From the NCBI RefSeq assembly GCF_030159255.1, contig NZ_BSCT01000013.1, positions 1 to 64,000 of the forward strand: 64,000 nucleotides of DNA, read 5' to 3'. A model generated the notes under the pieces. It saw nothing but the letters and a program-made list of their open reading frames with translations, was not told where the DNA came from and made no database searches. This document shows positions 46,026 to 54,183 of the stretch, one piece after another. Origin of the DNA: Bradyrhizobium sp. SSBR45G (GTDB lineage Bacteria; Pseudomonadota; Alphaproteobacteria; Rhizobiales; Xanthobacteraceae). A program made the translations under genes and the position numbers. The number at the start of each line of letters is the position of its first letter. Position 1 is the stretch's first letter.

Positions 46026-47366
46026 ATGAGCGCAATCGTATCCACGGCCGAATTGCGCCGATCGCGCGTGCGGCTGTTCATCGTGACCATGCTGTTCCTG
46101 GTCACGACCGTGAACTACGCCGATCGCGCGACGCTGTCGATCGCCGGGCCCGCCTTGTCCAAGGATCTGCATCTCGATTCCGTCGCGATGGGCTATGTGT
46201 TCTCGGCCTTCGGCTGGTCCTATGTGCTCGCGCAGGTGCCGGGCGGCTGGCTGCTCGACCGCTTCGGATCGCGCTGGGTCTATGCCTGCAGCATCGTCGT
46301 CTGGTCTGCTTTCACGATGATGCAAGGCTGGATCGGCTTCCTGTCCGGCGGCGCTGCGATCACTGCCTTGTTCGCGCTGCGCTTCCTGGTCGGCCTCGCC
46401 GAAGCCCCGAGCTTCCCCGCCAATGCCCGCATCGTCGCCTCCTGGTTTCCGAGCAACGAGCGCGGCACGGCGTCGGCCTTCTTCAACTCCGGGCAGTATT
46501 TCGCGACCGTGATCTTCGCGCCGCTGATGGGCTGGATCGCGCATGAATTCGGCTGGCGCCATGTCTTTACCGTCATGGGCGCACTCGGCATCCTGATGGG
46601 CCTGATCTGGATCAAGACCATGTACGGACCGAAGGAGCATCCGGGGGTCAACGAGGCCGAGCTCGACTACATCAAGGAAGGCGGCGCGCTCATCGACATG
46701 GAAGGCGCCAGAGACGGTGCGAAGGACGCCTCCGGCGGCCCGACCTGGTCGCATATCGGACAGTTGCTGTCGAACCGCATGATGCTCGGCGTCTATATCG
46801 GCCAGTACTGCATCAACACCTTGACCTACTTCTTCCTGACCTGGTTCCCGGTCTATCTCGTCAAGGAGCGCGGCCTGTCGATCCTGCAGGCAGGCTTCGT
46901 CGCAACCCTGCCGGCGCTGTGCGGCTTCATCGGCGGCGTGCTCGGCGGCTTCATCTCCGACGCCATCCTGCGCAAGACCGGCTCGCTGACCCTGGCCCGC
47001 AAGATCCCGATCGTCGGCGGCATGCTGCTGTCGATGGCGATCATCGGCTGCAACTATGTCGACGGCCAGGCGCTGGTGGTCGGCCTGATGGCGCTCGCCT
47101 TCTTCGGCAAGGGCATCGGCGCGCTCGGCTGGGCGGTCGTCTCCGACACCTCGCCCAAGGAGGCCGGCGGCGTCTCCGGCGGCCTGTTCAACACCTTCGG
47201 CAACCTCTCCAGCATCACGACCCCGATCGTGATCGGCTACATCCTGTCGGCCACCGGCTCCTTCAATGGTGCACTGGTGTTCGTCGGCATCAACGCCCTG
47301 GTCGCGGCCTTCGCCTATCTGTTCATCGTGGGCCGCATCCAGCGCGTCCAGCTTCGAGCCTCCTGA
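46026..47366 (+). CDS. gudP: MFS transporter, probable D-glucarate/D-galactarate permease
   Basis: 446 residues with about 12 membrane spans, anion:cation symporter subfamily. The MFS A-motif region is GGWLLDRFGSRW; NYADRATLSIAGPALSKDL near the N-terminus and SDTSPKEAGGVSGGLFNTFGNLSSITTPIVIGYIL in the second half are GudP/GarP-like. Start at 46026 with GGTGGAG upstream. It shares a promoter motif with the catabolic gene at 49821, supporting the aldarate role. A strong rho-independent terminator follows. Confidence 0.87.
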   Translation: MSAIVSTAELRRSRVRLFIVTMLFLVTTVNYADRATLSIAGPALSKDLHLDSVAMGYVFSAFGWSYVLAQVPGGWLLDRFGSRWVYACSIVVWSAFTMMQGWIGFLSGGAAITALFALRFLVGLAEAPSFPANARIVASWFPSNERGTASAFFNSGQYFATVIFAPLMGWIAHEFGWRHVFTVMGALGILMGLIWIKTMYGPKEHPGVNEAELDYIKEGGALIDMEGARDGAKDASGGPTWSHIGQLLSNRMMLGVYIGQYCINTLTYFFLTWFPVYLVKERGLSILQAGFVATLPALCGFIGGVLGGFISDAILRKTGSLTLARKIPIVGGMLLSMAIIGCNYVDGQALVVGLMALAFFGKGIGALGWAVVSDTSPKEAGGVSGGLFNTFGNLSSITTPIVIGYILSATGSFNGALVFVGINALVAAFAYLFIVGRIQRVQLRAS

Positions 47367-47397
47367 GCACCACGCCCCCTTGCGTGGTCTCAAACTC

Positions 47398-47430
47398 AAA
47401 CGGCGGCCTCGGGCCGCCGTTTTTTTTTTT
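47398..47430 (+). terminator. Rho-independent terminator after the permease gene
   Basis: CGGCGGCC (47401-47408) pairs with GGCCGCCG (47412-47419) around a 3-nt loop, flanked by AAA and followed by an uninterrupted run of 11 T. This is the clearest intrinsic terminator in the window and shows that the permease is transcribed apart from the catabolic genes downstream. Confidence 0.93.
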
Positions 47431-47486
47431 GCGCGCGCGTGATGCAAAGCCATCTGCAAAACCAGGGACGTTGCAACAAACACCGT

Positions 47487-47596
47487 CGTCATTCCGGGGT
47501 GACGCGCGCCAGCGCGGCGAGCCCGGAATCCATTTCGTCGCGCGTGATGCCGCACGATGGATTCCGGGCTCGCGCTGCGCGCGCCCCGGAATGACG
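47487..47596. repeat. Intergenic palindrome (CGTCATTCCGGGG type)
   Basis: Arms end in CGTCATTCCGGGG and CCCCGGAATGACG, with inner complementary blocks GAGCCCGGAATCCAT and ATGGATTCCGGGCTC. A third palindrome type with CGTCATT ends; it differs in the body from the CGTCATTGCGAGCG family. Confidence 0.85.
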
Positions 47597-47702
47597 GAGG
47601 AGAGCGCTCGACTATGACGCAGACCGCCAGCGCGTCCCCCGCCGCGGCTTCCGGCAAAAATAATCCTGTTGCTATTTTTCGGAAATCATGATTGTATGTG
47701 CC

Positions 47703-48147
47703 CATCCCGCCTCACTGCAGTAGGGGCGTAGCGCGCGATCGTCACGACACGCGAGGCGGGGATGCGATGGCCGCGTTGTTGCCGCAGCATGCTTTCGGGT
47801 GTGCGGACGAACGGCAGCGCGCGGACGTGAAGTCGCAGCGTCCTGATACCCCGACGCTGGTATCAACTCACGACGAGGCTTTGCTTCGCGTGGGGATGGT
47901 GGCCAACAAGCCCGGCGCACCAGGGAGACTGCGTATAAGCGTGAAGACCATCGCGCAGGGAATGCCGGCTACGGCAGCACCTGTGGTACCTGCCGCCTGC
48001 ATTTTTTTCGCAGGCGGGCCATGGGTGAGGCCTTCACCCGGCATTCCCTGCGCCCTCTGCACTGTTTGCGAGAGGCGAACTGATCGCAAGCCTCGGGCGT
48101 GCTACGCCGCGAGACTACGCCCCCATGTCGTTCGCTGTTTGAGATGT
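47703..48147. repeat. Dispersed ~400-bp structured repeat, copy 2
   Basis: Second copy of the element at 1-437. The 16-bp palindromic arms are intact (47953-47968 and 48038-48053). The outer short inverted pair is CCCGCCTC (47706-47713) and GAGGCGGG (47753-47760). Sequence from 47829 to about 48083 matches copy 1 with few substitutions and a small indel in the T-run loop. The open frame in phase with the downstream LysR gene is accidental. Confidence 0.87.
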
Positions 48148-48171
48148 AAATCAAATCCGAGCAACGCTGCA

Positions 48172-48310
48172 GTAGGGTGGGCAAAGCAGCCGCCCGCAGG
48201 GCGGTCGCGTGCCCACCGTGCATCGGCACGAGCGGAGAGAATGGTGGGCACGGCGCGCGATGGAGCGGAGCAAACAACTCACAGCTCGGCGCGCCTTTGC
48301 CCACCCTGCG
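48172..48310. repeat. GTAGGGTGGGCAAAG inverted repeat, copy 1
   Basis: Ends read GTAGGGTGGGCAAAG and CTTTGCCCACCCTGCG, with internal GTGCCCACC/GGTGGGCAC blocks. The family recurs at 48557-48704 and 54060-54149. All copies are intergenic. Confidence 0.85.
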
Positions 48311-48347
48311 GACCGTTTGAACCGCAGATCTCCAAGCTACCTCCGCT

Positions 48348-48500
48348 GTCGTCCCGGACAAGGCGCGACGCGCGCCAGCGCAGCACGGCGCCGATCCGGG
48401 ATCCATACGCCGCAGCAGAGGTGATGGGCAAAATGCCAATGACCAGCGTGCCGCAAACCGCTCCCTGTGGGTATGGGTCCCGGCTCAAGGCCGGGACGAC
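48348..48500. repeat. Second intergenic repeat family, copy 2
   Basis: Outer ends GTCGTCCCGG and CCGGGACGAC are exact complements. Internal blocks GATCCGGGATCCATAC, GAGGTGATG and TATGGGTCCCGG match 465-606 in order. It is nested between two copies of the GTAGGGTGGGC family. Confidence 0.75.
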
Positions 48501-48556
48501 AGCGGTGTTTGTTGATGCGCTTGGGGATGGGATCGACTGCTCCGCAACGCGCTGCC

Positions 48557-48704
48557 GTAAGGTGGGCAAAATCGCACACGTGGCGATGCGCCACGTGTGC
48601 GACGTGCCCACCATCACCATCGAATTTGGGGCGCGGTGGGCACGGCGCGCGGACCTTCCTTGCGCGCGGATACAGCGTCGCCTGCGCGCCTTTGCCCACC
48701 CTAC
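48557..48704. repeat. GTAGGGTGGGCAAAG inverted repeat, copy 2
   Basis: Starts GTAAGGTGGGCAAA and ends CTTTGCCCACCCTAC. It contains a perfect 13-bp hairpin (CGCACACGTGGCG, 48573-48585, with its complement at 48589-48601). It ends 76 bp before the LysR start, so it probably lies at the edge of that promoter. Confidence 0.85.
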
Positions 48705-48780
48705 CGGCCAACATTCCCATCACATGCGATCAATGCTAATGATCCCTACCATCCGCCCGATCCATGCCGAGGAGGCATTG

Positions 48781-49683
48781 ATGTTCGACCTCAACCAGTT
48801 GCGCTGCTTCGTGACCGTGGCCGAGGAGCTGCATTTCGGCCGGGCCGCCGTCCGGCTCAACATGACGCAGCCGCCGCTGTCGCGGCAGATCCAGGTGCTG
48901 GAGCACATCATCGATGCGGTCCTGCTCGAGCGGACCAGCCGGTCGGTGAAGCTGACGCCGGCGGGCCGCAGCTTTTTGCCGGAGGCGCGGCGCATCCTGA
49001 AGATGGCCGAGGACGCCGCCCAGGTGGCGCGCCGGATAGCAACCGGCAAGAGCGGTTCGCTGAAGATCGGCTTCACCGCAGCCGCCGCCTACGGCTTCCT
49101 GCCCGAGCTCGTCGCCGCCTGCCGCACCCAGCTTCCCGAGGCCGATCTGTCGCTCAGCGAGATGGTGACCGGCGACCAGATCGAGGCGCTGGCCTCCGGC
49201 CAGATCGATGCCGGCCTGCTGCGGCCGCCGATCGCGCGGCCCGAATTCGCCACCCGCCGCGTCGTGGCCGAGCCGCTCTGCGCGGCGCTGCCCCGCCGCC
49301 ACCGGCTGGCCTCGGCCGAGACCGTATCGATCCGGGATTTCGACGGCCAGCCCTTCATCATGTATTCGCAGATCGAGGCGCGTTATTTCCACGACCTGCT
49401 GGTGTCGCAGTTCATGCGCGCCGAGGTGCTGCCGCGCTACGTGCAGCACCTCAGCCAGATCCACTCCATCCTCGCCATGGTGCGCGCCGGCCTCGGGCTG
49501 GCCATCGTGCCGGAGGCCGCCTCCAGCCTGAAGATCGCCGACGTCCGGCTGCGGCCGCTGAAGCTGCGCAACCCGACGCCGGCCGAGCTGTTCCTGGTCT
49601 GGCGGCGCGATCACGACAATCCGCTGCTGCCGGCGCTGGTCGAGATCGCCGCCCATCTCGCCGTGCAGCAGGCGGAAGATTGA
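48781..49683 (+). CDS. LysR-family regulator of the aldarate cluster
   Basis: 300 residues from MFDLNQLRCFVTVAEEL at 48781, with GAGGAGG 7 nt upstream. Winged helix-turn-helix at about 1-60 (FGRAAVRLNMTQPPLSRQIQVLE) and a LysR substrate-binding domain at about 90-295 (KIGFTAAAAYGFLPELV, SEMVTGDQIEALASGQIDAGLLRPP, MVRAGLGLAIVPEAAS). It lies directly before the dehydratase genes and is codirectional with them, 137 bp apart. LysR proteins often activate adjacent operons with a metabolite; here glucarate or galactarate is the natural guess. Likely binding sites are 45939-45967 and 49696-49724. Confidence 0.92.
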   Translation: MFDLNQLRCFVTVAEELHFGRAAVRLNMTQPPLSRQIQVLEHIIDAVLLERTSRSVKLTPAGRSFLPEARRILKMAEDAAQVARRIATGKSGSLKIGFTAAAAYGFLPELVAACRTQLPEADLSLSEMVTGDQIEALASGQIDAGLLRPPIARPEFATRRVVAEPLCAALPRRHRLASAETVSIRDFDGQPFIMYSQIEARYFHDLLVSQFMRAEVLPRYVQHLSQIHSILAMVRAGLGLAIVPEAASSLKIADVRLRPLKLRNPTPAELFLVWRRDHDNPLLPALVEIAAHLAVQQAED

Positions 49684-49695
49684 TGCCCGATCAAC

Positions 49696-49724
49696 ATCGA
49701 TCAATACCGTCATTGGCTTGGACC
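49696..49724 (+). promoter_or_regulatory. Shared aldarate-regulon motif upstream of the KDG dehydratase gene
   Basis: ATCGATCAAT-N12-TTGGACC, identical in both conserved blocks and spacing to 45939-45967. A further inverted pair GGACCA/TGGTCC overlaps its right end. It begins 12 bp after the LysR stop and ends 96 bp before the dehydratase start. Confidence 0.65.
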
Positions 49725-49820
49725 AGCATCGAACTTGGTCCTACGACATCGCCGCGAGGAATGCGCACCGGTGCACGCGCCGCGTCCATTCCGCAAGGAC
49801 ATTCGTGAAGGACCCGCGCG

Positions 49821-50765
49821 ATGAGCAAGATGACCCCGAAGGAAATGGCTGCGAAAATCGGCAGCGGCCTGCTCTCCTTCCCCGTGACGCCGTTCAAGGC
49901 CGACTATTCGTTCGACGAGGCCACCTATCGCGCCAACATGGACTGGCTGTGCGGCTATGAGGTCGCCGGCCTGTTCGCCGCCGGCGGCACTGGCGAGTTC
50001 TTCTCGCTCACGGCAGCCGAAGTCCCCGAGGTGGTGCGGGTCGCCGTCGAGGAGACCCGCGGCCGCGTGCCCGTGCTGGCCGGCACCGGCTACGGCACGG
50101 CGATCGCCCGCGAGATCGCCATCGGTGCCGAGAAGGCCGGCGCCGACGGCCTGCTGCTGCTGCCGCCCTATTTGATGCATGCTGAGCAAGAGGGCCTTGC
50201 GGCCCATGTCGAGGCGGTCTGCAAGTCGGTCAAGATCGGCGTCATCGTCTACAATCGCGACAACGCCATCCTGCAGCCCGACACTTTGGCGCGGCTGTGC
50301 GAGCGCTGCCCGAACCTGGTCGGCTACAAGGACGGCATCGGCGACATCGAGCTGATGACGCGCGTCTACACCAAAATGGGCGACCGCCTGACCTATATCG
50401 GCGGGCTTCCGACCGCTGAGACCTTCGCCTTGCCCTATCTCGACATGGGCGTGACCACCTACTCCTCGGCGGTGTTCAACTTCGTGCCGGAGTTCGCCAC
50501 CAATTTCTATGCCGCGGTGCGCAAGCGCGACCACGCCACCATCCATGCCGGATTGAAGGATTTCATTTTGCCGCTGATCGCGATACGCAACCGCAAGAAG
50601 GGCTACGCGGTCTCGATCATCAAGGCCGGCATGAAGATCATCGGCCGCGATTCCGGCCCGGTCCGCCTGCCGCTGACCGACCTCGATGAGGCCGAGATGG
50701 CCGAGCTGACCGCGCTGGTGAAGGCGCTGCCGGGCGCCATTCCGGCGCAACAGGCGGCGGAGTAA
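49821..50765 (+). CDS. kdgD: 5-dehydro-4-deoxyglucarate dehydratase
   Basis: Dehydrates and decarboxylates 5-keto-4-deoxy-D-glucarate to 2,5-dioxopentanoate (2-oxoglutarate semialdehyde). 314 residues of the DapA/NAL TIM-barrel family: the FPVTPFKADYSFDEATYRANM start, the GGTGEFFSLT phosphate/carboxylate loop, the Tyr in VIVYNRDNAIL, the Schiff-base Lys in LVGYKDGIGDIELM and TYIGGLPTAETFALPYLDMGVTTYSSAVFNF, which is typical of KDGDH. It supplies the substrate for the aldehyde dehydrogenase encoded at 52491. Confidence 0.94.
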   Translation: MSKMTPKEMAAKIGSGLLSFPVTPFKADYSFDEATYRANMDWLCGYEVAGLFAAGGTGEFFSLTAAEVPEVVRVAVEETRGRVPVLAGTGYGTAIAREIAIGAEKAGADGLLLLPPYLMHAEQEGLAAHVEAVCKSVKIGVIVYNRDNAILQPDTLARLCERCPNLVGYKDGIGDIELMTRVYTKMGDRLTYIGGLPTAETFALPYLDMGVTTYSSAVFNFVPEFATNFYAAVRKRDHATIHAGLKDFILPLIAIRNRKKGYAVSIIKAGMKIIGRDSGPVRLPLTDLDEAEMAELTALVKALPGAIPAQQAAE

Positions 50766-50799
50766 GATTGAGGCTGCCGTCGCTGCGGCGACGGCCTGT

Positions 50800-50902
50800 C
50801 CCCTCATCCTGAGGAGCTTGCGAAGCAAGCGTCTCGAAGGATGAGGCCACTGCGGGGCCTCATGGTTCGAGACGGCGCTTCGCGCCTCCTCACCATGAGG
50901 GG
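50800..50902. repeat. ~100-bp tandem palindromic element, unit 1
   Basis: Ends CCCCTCATCCTGAGGAG and CTCCTCACCATGAGGGG, with GTCTCGAAGGATGAGGCC and GGCCTCATGGTTCGAGAC complementary inside. A near-identical unit lies at 50935-51042. Together they fill the gap between the two dehydratase genes; no gene is present in the gap. Confidence 0.9.
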
Positions 50903-50934
50903 AAGCGGCCGGGTAAGACGAGGCTGGGGCATAT

Positions 50935-51042
50935 CCCCTCATCCTGAGGAGCCTGCGCAGCAGGCGTCTCGAAGGATGAGGCCACTGCGGGGCCTCATGG
51001 TTCGAGACGCCCGCCAATTGGCGGGCTCCTCACCATGAGGGG
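50935..51042. repeat. ~100-bp tandem palindromic element, unit 2
   Basis: Same ends and same internal pairing as 50800-50902. The differences are concentrated in the two hairpin tips (for example GCCCGCCAATTGGCGGGC here), as expected if structure rather than sequence is conserved. It ends 38 bp before the glucarate dehydratase start. Confidence 0.9.
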
Positions 51043-51080
51043 AACGGGCGCAGCAAGAACGACAGACGAAGGAGGAGCAC

Positions 51081-52436
51081 ATGAGTCACGAAGCCACCAG
51101 TACCGGGATCTCCGGCGCGCCGGTCGTTACCGGCATGGAGGTCATTCCGGTTGCCGGCCGTGACAGCATGCTGCTCAATCTCAGCGGCGCGCATGGGCCA
51201 TTCTTCACCCGCAACCTCGTCATCCTCACCGACAATTCCGGCCATACCGGCGTCGGCGAGGTGCCGGGCGGCGAGAAGATCCGGCAGACGCTGGAGGATG
51301 CCAAGAGCCTGATCGTCGGCAAGAGCATCGGCGCCTGCAACACCATCCTGGCCTCGATGCGCACCGCCTTCGCCGACCGCGACGCCGGCGGCCGCGGCAA
51401 GCAGACGTTCGACCTCCGCGTGATGATCCACGCCGTGACGGCCGTGGAATCCGCTATTCTCGACCTGCTCGGCCAGCATCTTCAGCTGCCGGTGGCGGCG
51501 CTGCTCGGCGAGGGTCAGCAGCGCGCATCGGTCGAAGCGCTCGGCTATCTCTTCTTCATCGGCGACCGCAAGAAGACCGACCTGCCCTACGCGACCGGCG
51601 AAGGTGAGAAGGACGGCTGGTTCGCCCTGCGCCACCACGAGGCGATGACGCCCGAGGCCGTGGTGCGGCTCGCAGAGGCCACGCACGAGGCCTACGGCTT
51701 TGCCGACTTCAAGCTCAAGGGCGGCGTGCTCAAGGGCGAGGCCGAGATCGAGGCGGTGACCGCCATTGCAAAACGCTTCCCGCAGGCGCGCGTGACGCTC
51801 GACCCCAACGGCGCCTGGTCGCTTGATGAGGCCATTCGCCTCTGCAAGGACATGCACGGCATCCTCGCCTATGCCGAGGACCCGTGCGGCGCCGAGGCCG
51901 GCTTCTCCGGCCGCGAGATCATGGCCGAGTTCCGCCGCGCCACCGGCTTGCCGACCGCCACCAACATGATCGCCACCGACTGGCGGCAGCTCAGCCATGC
52001 GCTGCGACTGGGTGCGGTCGACATTCCCCTGGCCGATCCCCATTTCTGGACCTTGCAGGGCTCGGTGCGCGTCGCCCAGACCTGCCGCGACAACGGCCTC
52101 ACCTGGGGTTCACACTCCAACAACCATTTCGACATTTCGCTGGCGATGTTCACCCATGTTGCCGCCGCGGCGCCGGGCAAGGTCACCGCGATCGACACCC
52201 ACTGGATCTGGCAGGACGGCCAGGCGCTGACCAAGCAGCCGCTGCAGATCAAGGGCGGGCGGATCGCCGTGCCCGAGCAGCCCGGGCTTGGCATCACGGT
52301 CGATCGCGGCGCCATCGAAAAGGCTCATGCGCTCTACAAGAGCCACGGGCTCGGCGCACGCGACGACGCCGTCGCAATGCAGTATCTGATCCCCGGCTGG
52401 ACTTTCGACGACAAGCGCCCCTGTCTCGTGCGATGA
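51081..52436 (+). CDS. gudD: D-glucarate dehydratase
   Basis: Removes water from D-glucarate to give 5-keto-4-deoxy-D-glucarate. 451 residues, enolase superfamily. Start at 51081 with GAAGGAGGAG upstream. Evidence: GVGEVPGGEKIRQTLEDAKSLIVG near the N-terminus; the KxK motif in FADFKLKGGVL; metal ligands in VTLDPNGAWSLDEA, AEDPCG and TNMIATDWRQ; the His-Asp partner region HSNNHFDISLAMFTHVAAAAPG; and TAIDTHWIWQDGQ, a GudD hallmark. It feeds KdgD upstream. Confidence 0.96.
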   Translation: MSHEATSTGISGAPVVTGMEVIPVAGRDSMLLNLSGAHGPFFTRNLVILTDNSGHTGVGEVPGGEKIRQTLEDAKSLIVGKSIGACNTILASMRTAFADRDAGGRGKQTFDLRVMIHAVTAVESAILDLLGQHLQLPVAALLGEGQQRASVEALGYLFFIGDRKKTDLPYATGEGEKDGWFALRHHEAMTPEAVVRLAEATHEAYGFADFKLKGGVLKGEAEIEAVTAIAKRFPQARVTLDPNGAWSLDEAIRLCKDMHGILAYAEDPCGAEAGFSGREIMAEFRRATGLPTATNMIATDWRQLSHALRLGAVDIPLADPHFWTLQGSVRVAQTCRDNGLTWGSHSNNHFDISLAMFTHVAAAAPGKVTAIDTHWIWQDGQALTKQPLQIKGGRIAVPEQPGLGITVDRGAIEKAHALYKSHGLGARDDAVAMQYLIPGWTFDDKRPCLVR

Positions 52437-52490
52437 CGGGGGCGATCGGTTAGATTGTCCGAGCAATCGCGCAAAAGTCTGGAGAACAAC

Positions 52491-53939
52491 ATGAACGCGA
52501 TCCTCAAGAATTTCATCGCCGGCGAGTGGGTCGACGGCAGCGGGGTGACCCGCAACATCAACCCCTCGAACACCAACGACGTCGTCGGCGAATATGCCAA
52601 GGCCGACCGCGCGCAGACCGAGAAGGCGATCGCCGCCGCCAAGGCCGCATTCCCCGCCTGGTCGCGCTCGACGCCGCAGGAGCGCTATGACGCGCTGAAC
52701 AAGATCTCGGCGGAGATCCTGTCGCGCAAGGAAGAGCTCGGCCGCCTGCTCGCCCGCGAGGAAGGCAAGACCTTGCCGGAGGGCATCGGCGAGGTCGCGC
52801 GTGCGGGGCAGATCTTTGCGTTCTTTGCCGGCGAGGCGCTGCGCCTGACCGGCGAGAAGGGCGCCTCGGTCCGTCCCGGCCTCGATGTCGAGATTACCCG
52901 CGAGGCAGTCGGCGTCATCGGCATGATCACGCCCTGGAACTTCCCGATCGCGATCCCCGCCTGGAAGATCGCGCCGGCGCTCTGCTACGGCAACACGGTG
53001 GTGTTCAAGCCGGCCGAGCTGGTGCCCGGCTCGGCACACGCACTCTCCGAGATCATCGCACGCTCAGGCCTTCCAGCCGGCGTGTTCAATCTCGTCGTCG
53101 GCTCCGGCTCGGTGGTCGGCCAGACCCTGCTCGAGCATCCGGATGTTCACGCGATCTCCTTCACCGGATCGGTCAGCACGGGGCGCAAGATCGCGCAGGC
53201 CTGCGTGCTGTCGAACCCGATGAAGAAGTTCCAGCTGGAGATGGGCGGCAAGAACCCGATGGTCGTGCTCGACGATGCCGACGTCAAGGTCGCGGTCGAA
53301 GCCTGTGTCAACGGCTCCTATTTCTCGACCGGCCAGCGCTGCACGGCCTCCTCGCGCCTGATCGTCACCGAGGGCATCCACGACAAGTTCGTCACGGCGA
53401 TGACCGAGCGGCTGAAGGGCCTCGTGGTCGATGACGCCGTCAAGCAGGGCACCCATATCGGCCCGGTGGTCGACGCCAACCAGCTCGAGCAGGACCAGCG
53501 CTATCTCAAGATCGGCCAGGACGAAGGCGCCAAGCTCACCTGGGGCGGCAAGCTGCTGAACCGCGAGACACCCGGCTTCTACATGCAGCCGGCGCTGTTC
53601 ACCGAGGCCACCAACGCGATGCGCATTGCCCGCGAGGAGATCTTCGGACCGGTCGCCTGCGTGATCCGCGCCAAGAACTACGACGAGGCGCTGGCGATCG
53701 CCAACGACACCGAATTCGGCCTTGCGGCCGGCGTCTGCACCACCAGCCTCAAATATGCGTCGCACTTCAAGCGCAACAGCGAGGCCGGCATGGTGATGGT
53801 CAATTTGCCGACCGCCGGCGTCGACTATCACGTCCCGTTCGGCGGCCGCAAAGGCTCGAGCTACGGCGCCCGCGAGCAGGGCTCGTATGCACGGGAGTTC
53901 TACACCACGGTCAAGACGGCCTACACCTTCCCGGTGTGA
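52491..53939 (+). CDS. Aldehyde dehydrogenase, probable 2-oxoglutarate semialdehyde dehydrogenase
   Basis: Oxidises 2,5-dioxopentanoate to 2-oxoglutarate, the last step of the aldarate route, by genomic context. 482 residues from MNAILKNFIAGEW at 52491 (CTGGAG 6 nt upstream); an earlier in-frame start is less supported. ALDH features: ITPWNFPIAIPAWKIAPAL, the NAD-binding FTGSVSTGRKI, the catalytic Glu in LEMGGKNPM and the catalytic Cys in STGQRCTASSRLIV near 285. VNLPTAGVDYHVPFGGRKGSSYG near the C-terminus is the type seen in KGSADH. Succinate-semialdehyde activity cannot be excluded. Confidence 0.9.
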   Translation: MNAILKNFIAGEWVDGSGVTRNINPSNTNDVVGEYAKADRAQTEKAIAAAKAAFPAWSRSTPQERYDALNKISAEILSRKEELGRLLAREEGKTLPEGIGEVARAGQIFAFFAGEALRLTGEKGASVRPGLDVEITREAVGVIGMITPWNFPIAIPAWKIAPALCYGNTVVFKPAELVPGSAHALSEIIARSGLPAGVFNLVVGSGSVVGQTLLEHPDVHAISFTGSVSTGRKIAQACVLSNPMKKFQLEMGGKNPMVVLDDADVKVAVEACVNGSYFSTGQRCTASSRLIVTEGIHDKFVTAMTERLKGLVVDDAVKQGTHIGPVVDANQLEQDQRYLKIGQDEGAKLTWGGKLLNRETPGFYMQPALFTEATNAMRIAREEIFGPVACVIRAKNYDEALAIANDTEFGLAAGVCTTSLKYASHFKRNSEAGMVMVNLPTAGVDYHVPFGGRKGSSYGAREQGSYAREFYTTVKTAYTFPV

Positions 53940-53964
53940 GCTGACGAGACACGATCACTAAACT

Positions 53965-54046
53965 CGTCATTGCGAGCGAAGCGAAGCAATCCAGGAGCCA
54001 GAAAAAAGATCTGGATTGCTTCGTCGCTTCGCTCCTCGCAATGACG
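53965..54046. repeat. REP-like palindrome (CGTCATTGCGAGCG family)
   Basis: Same left arm as the copy at 16324 and the same insertions in the right arm, so these two copies form a subtype distinct from 616-691 and 55778-55853. It lies 25 bp after the aldehyde dehydrogenase stop. Confidence 0.88.
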
Positions 54047-54059
54047 ACAATTGAGACCT

Positions 54060-54149
54060 GTAGGGTGGGCAAAGGCGCGCAAGCGCCGTGCCCACCGACA
54101 GTCGAGCGATAGGAAAGACGGTGGGCACGCTTCGCTTTGCCCACCCTAC
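54060..54149. repeat. GTAGGGTGGGCAAAG inverted repeat, copy 3
   Basis: Perfect 15-bp ends GTAGGGTGGGCAAAG and CTTTGCCCACCCTAC, with inner GTGCCCACCG and CGGTGGGCAC. It ends 34 bp upstream of the galactarate dehydratase start. Together with 53965-54046 it fills the 244-bp gap. Confidence 0.9.
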
Positions 54150-54183
54150 GGACGACGGAAGCCGAAAGCGGAACGGAGCCAGC

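Noticed and set aside
45555..47705. 716-codon antisense frame opposite the permease gene
   Set aside because: Runs across a clear MFS gene and its terminator on the other strand; Asp/Gln/Arg-rich low-complexity product, no recognisable family.
50800..51042. Direct repeats resembling a CRISPR array
   Set aside because: Only two units of ~100 bp, internally palindromic, no regular spacers and no cas genes.
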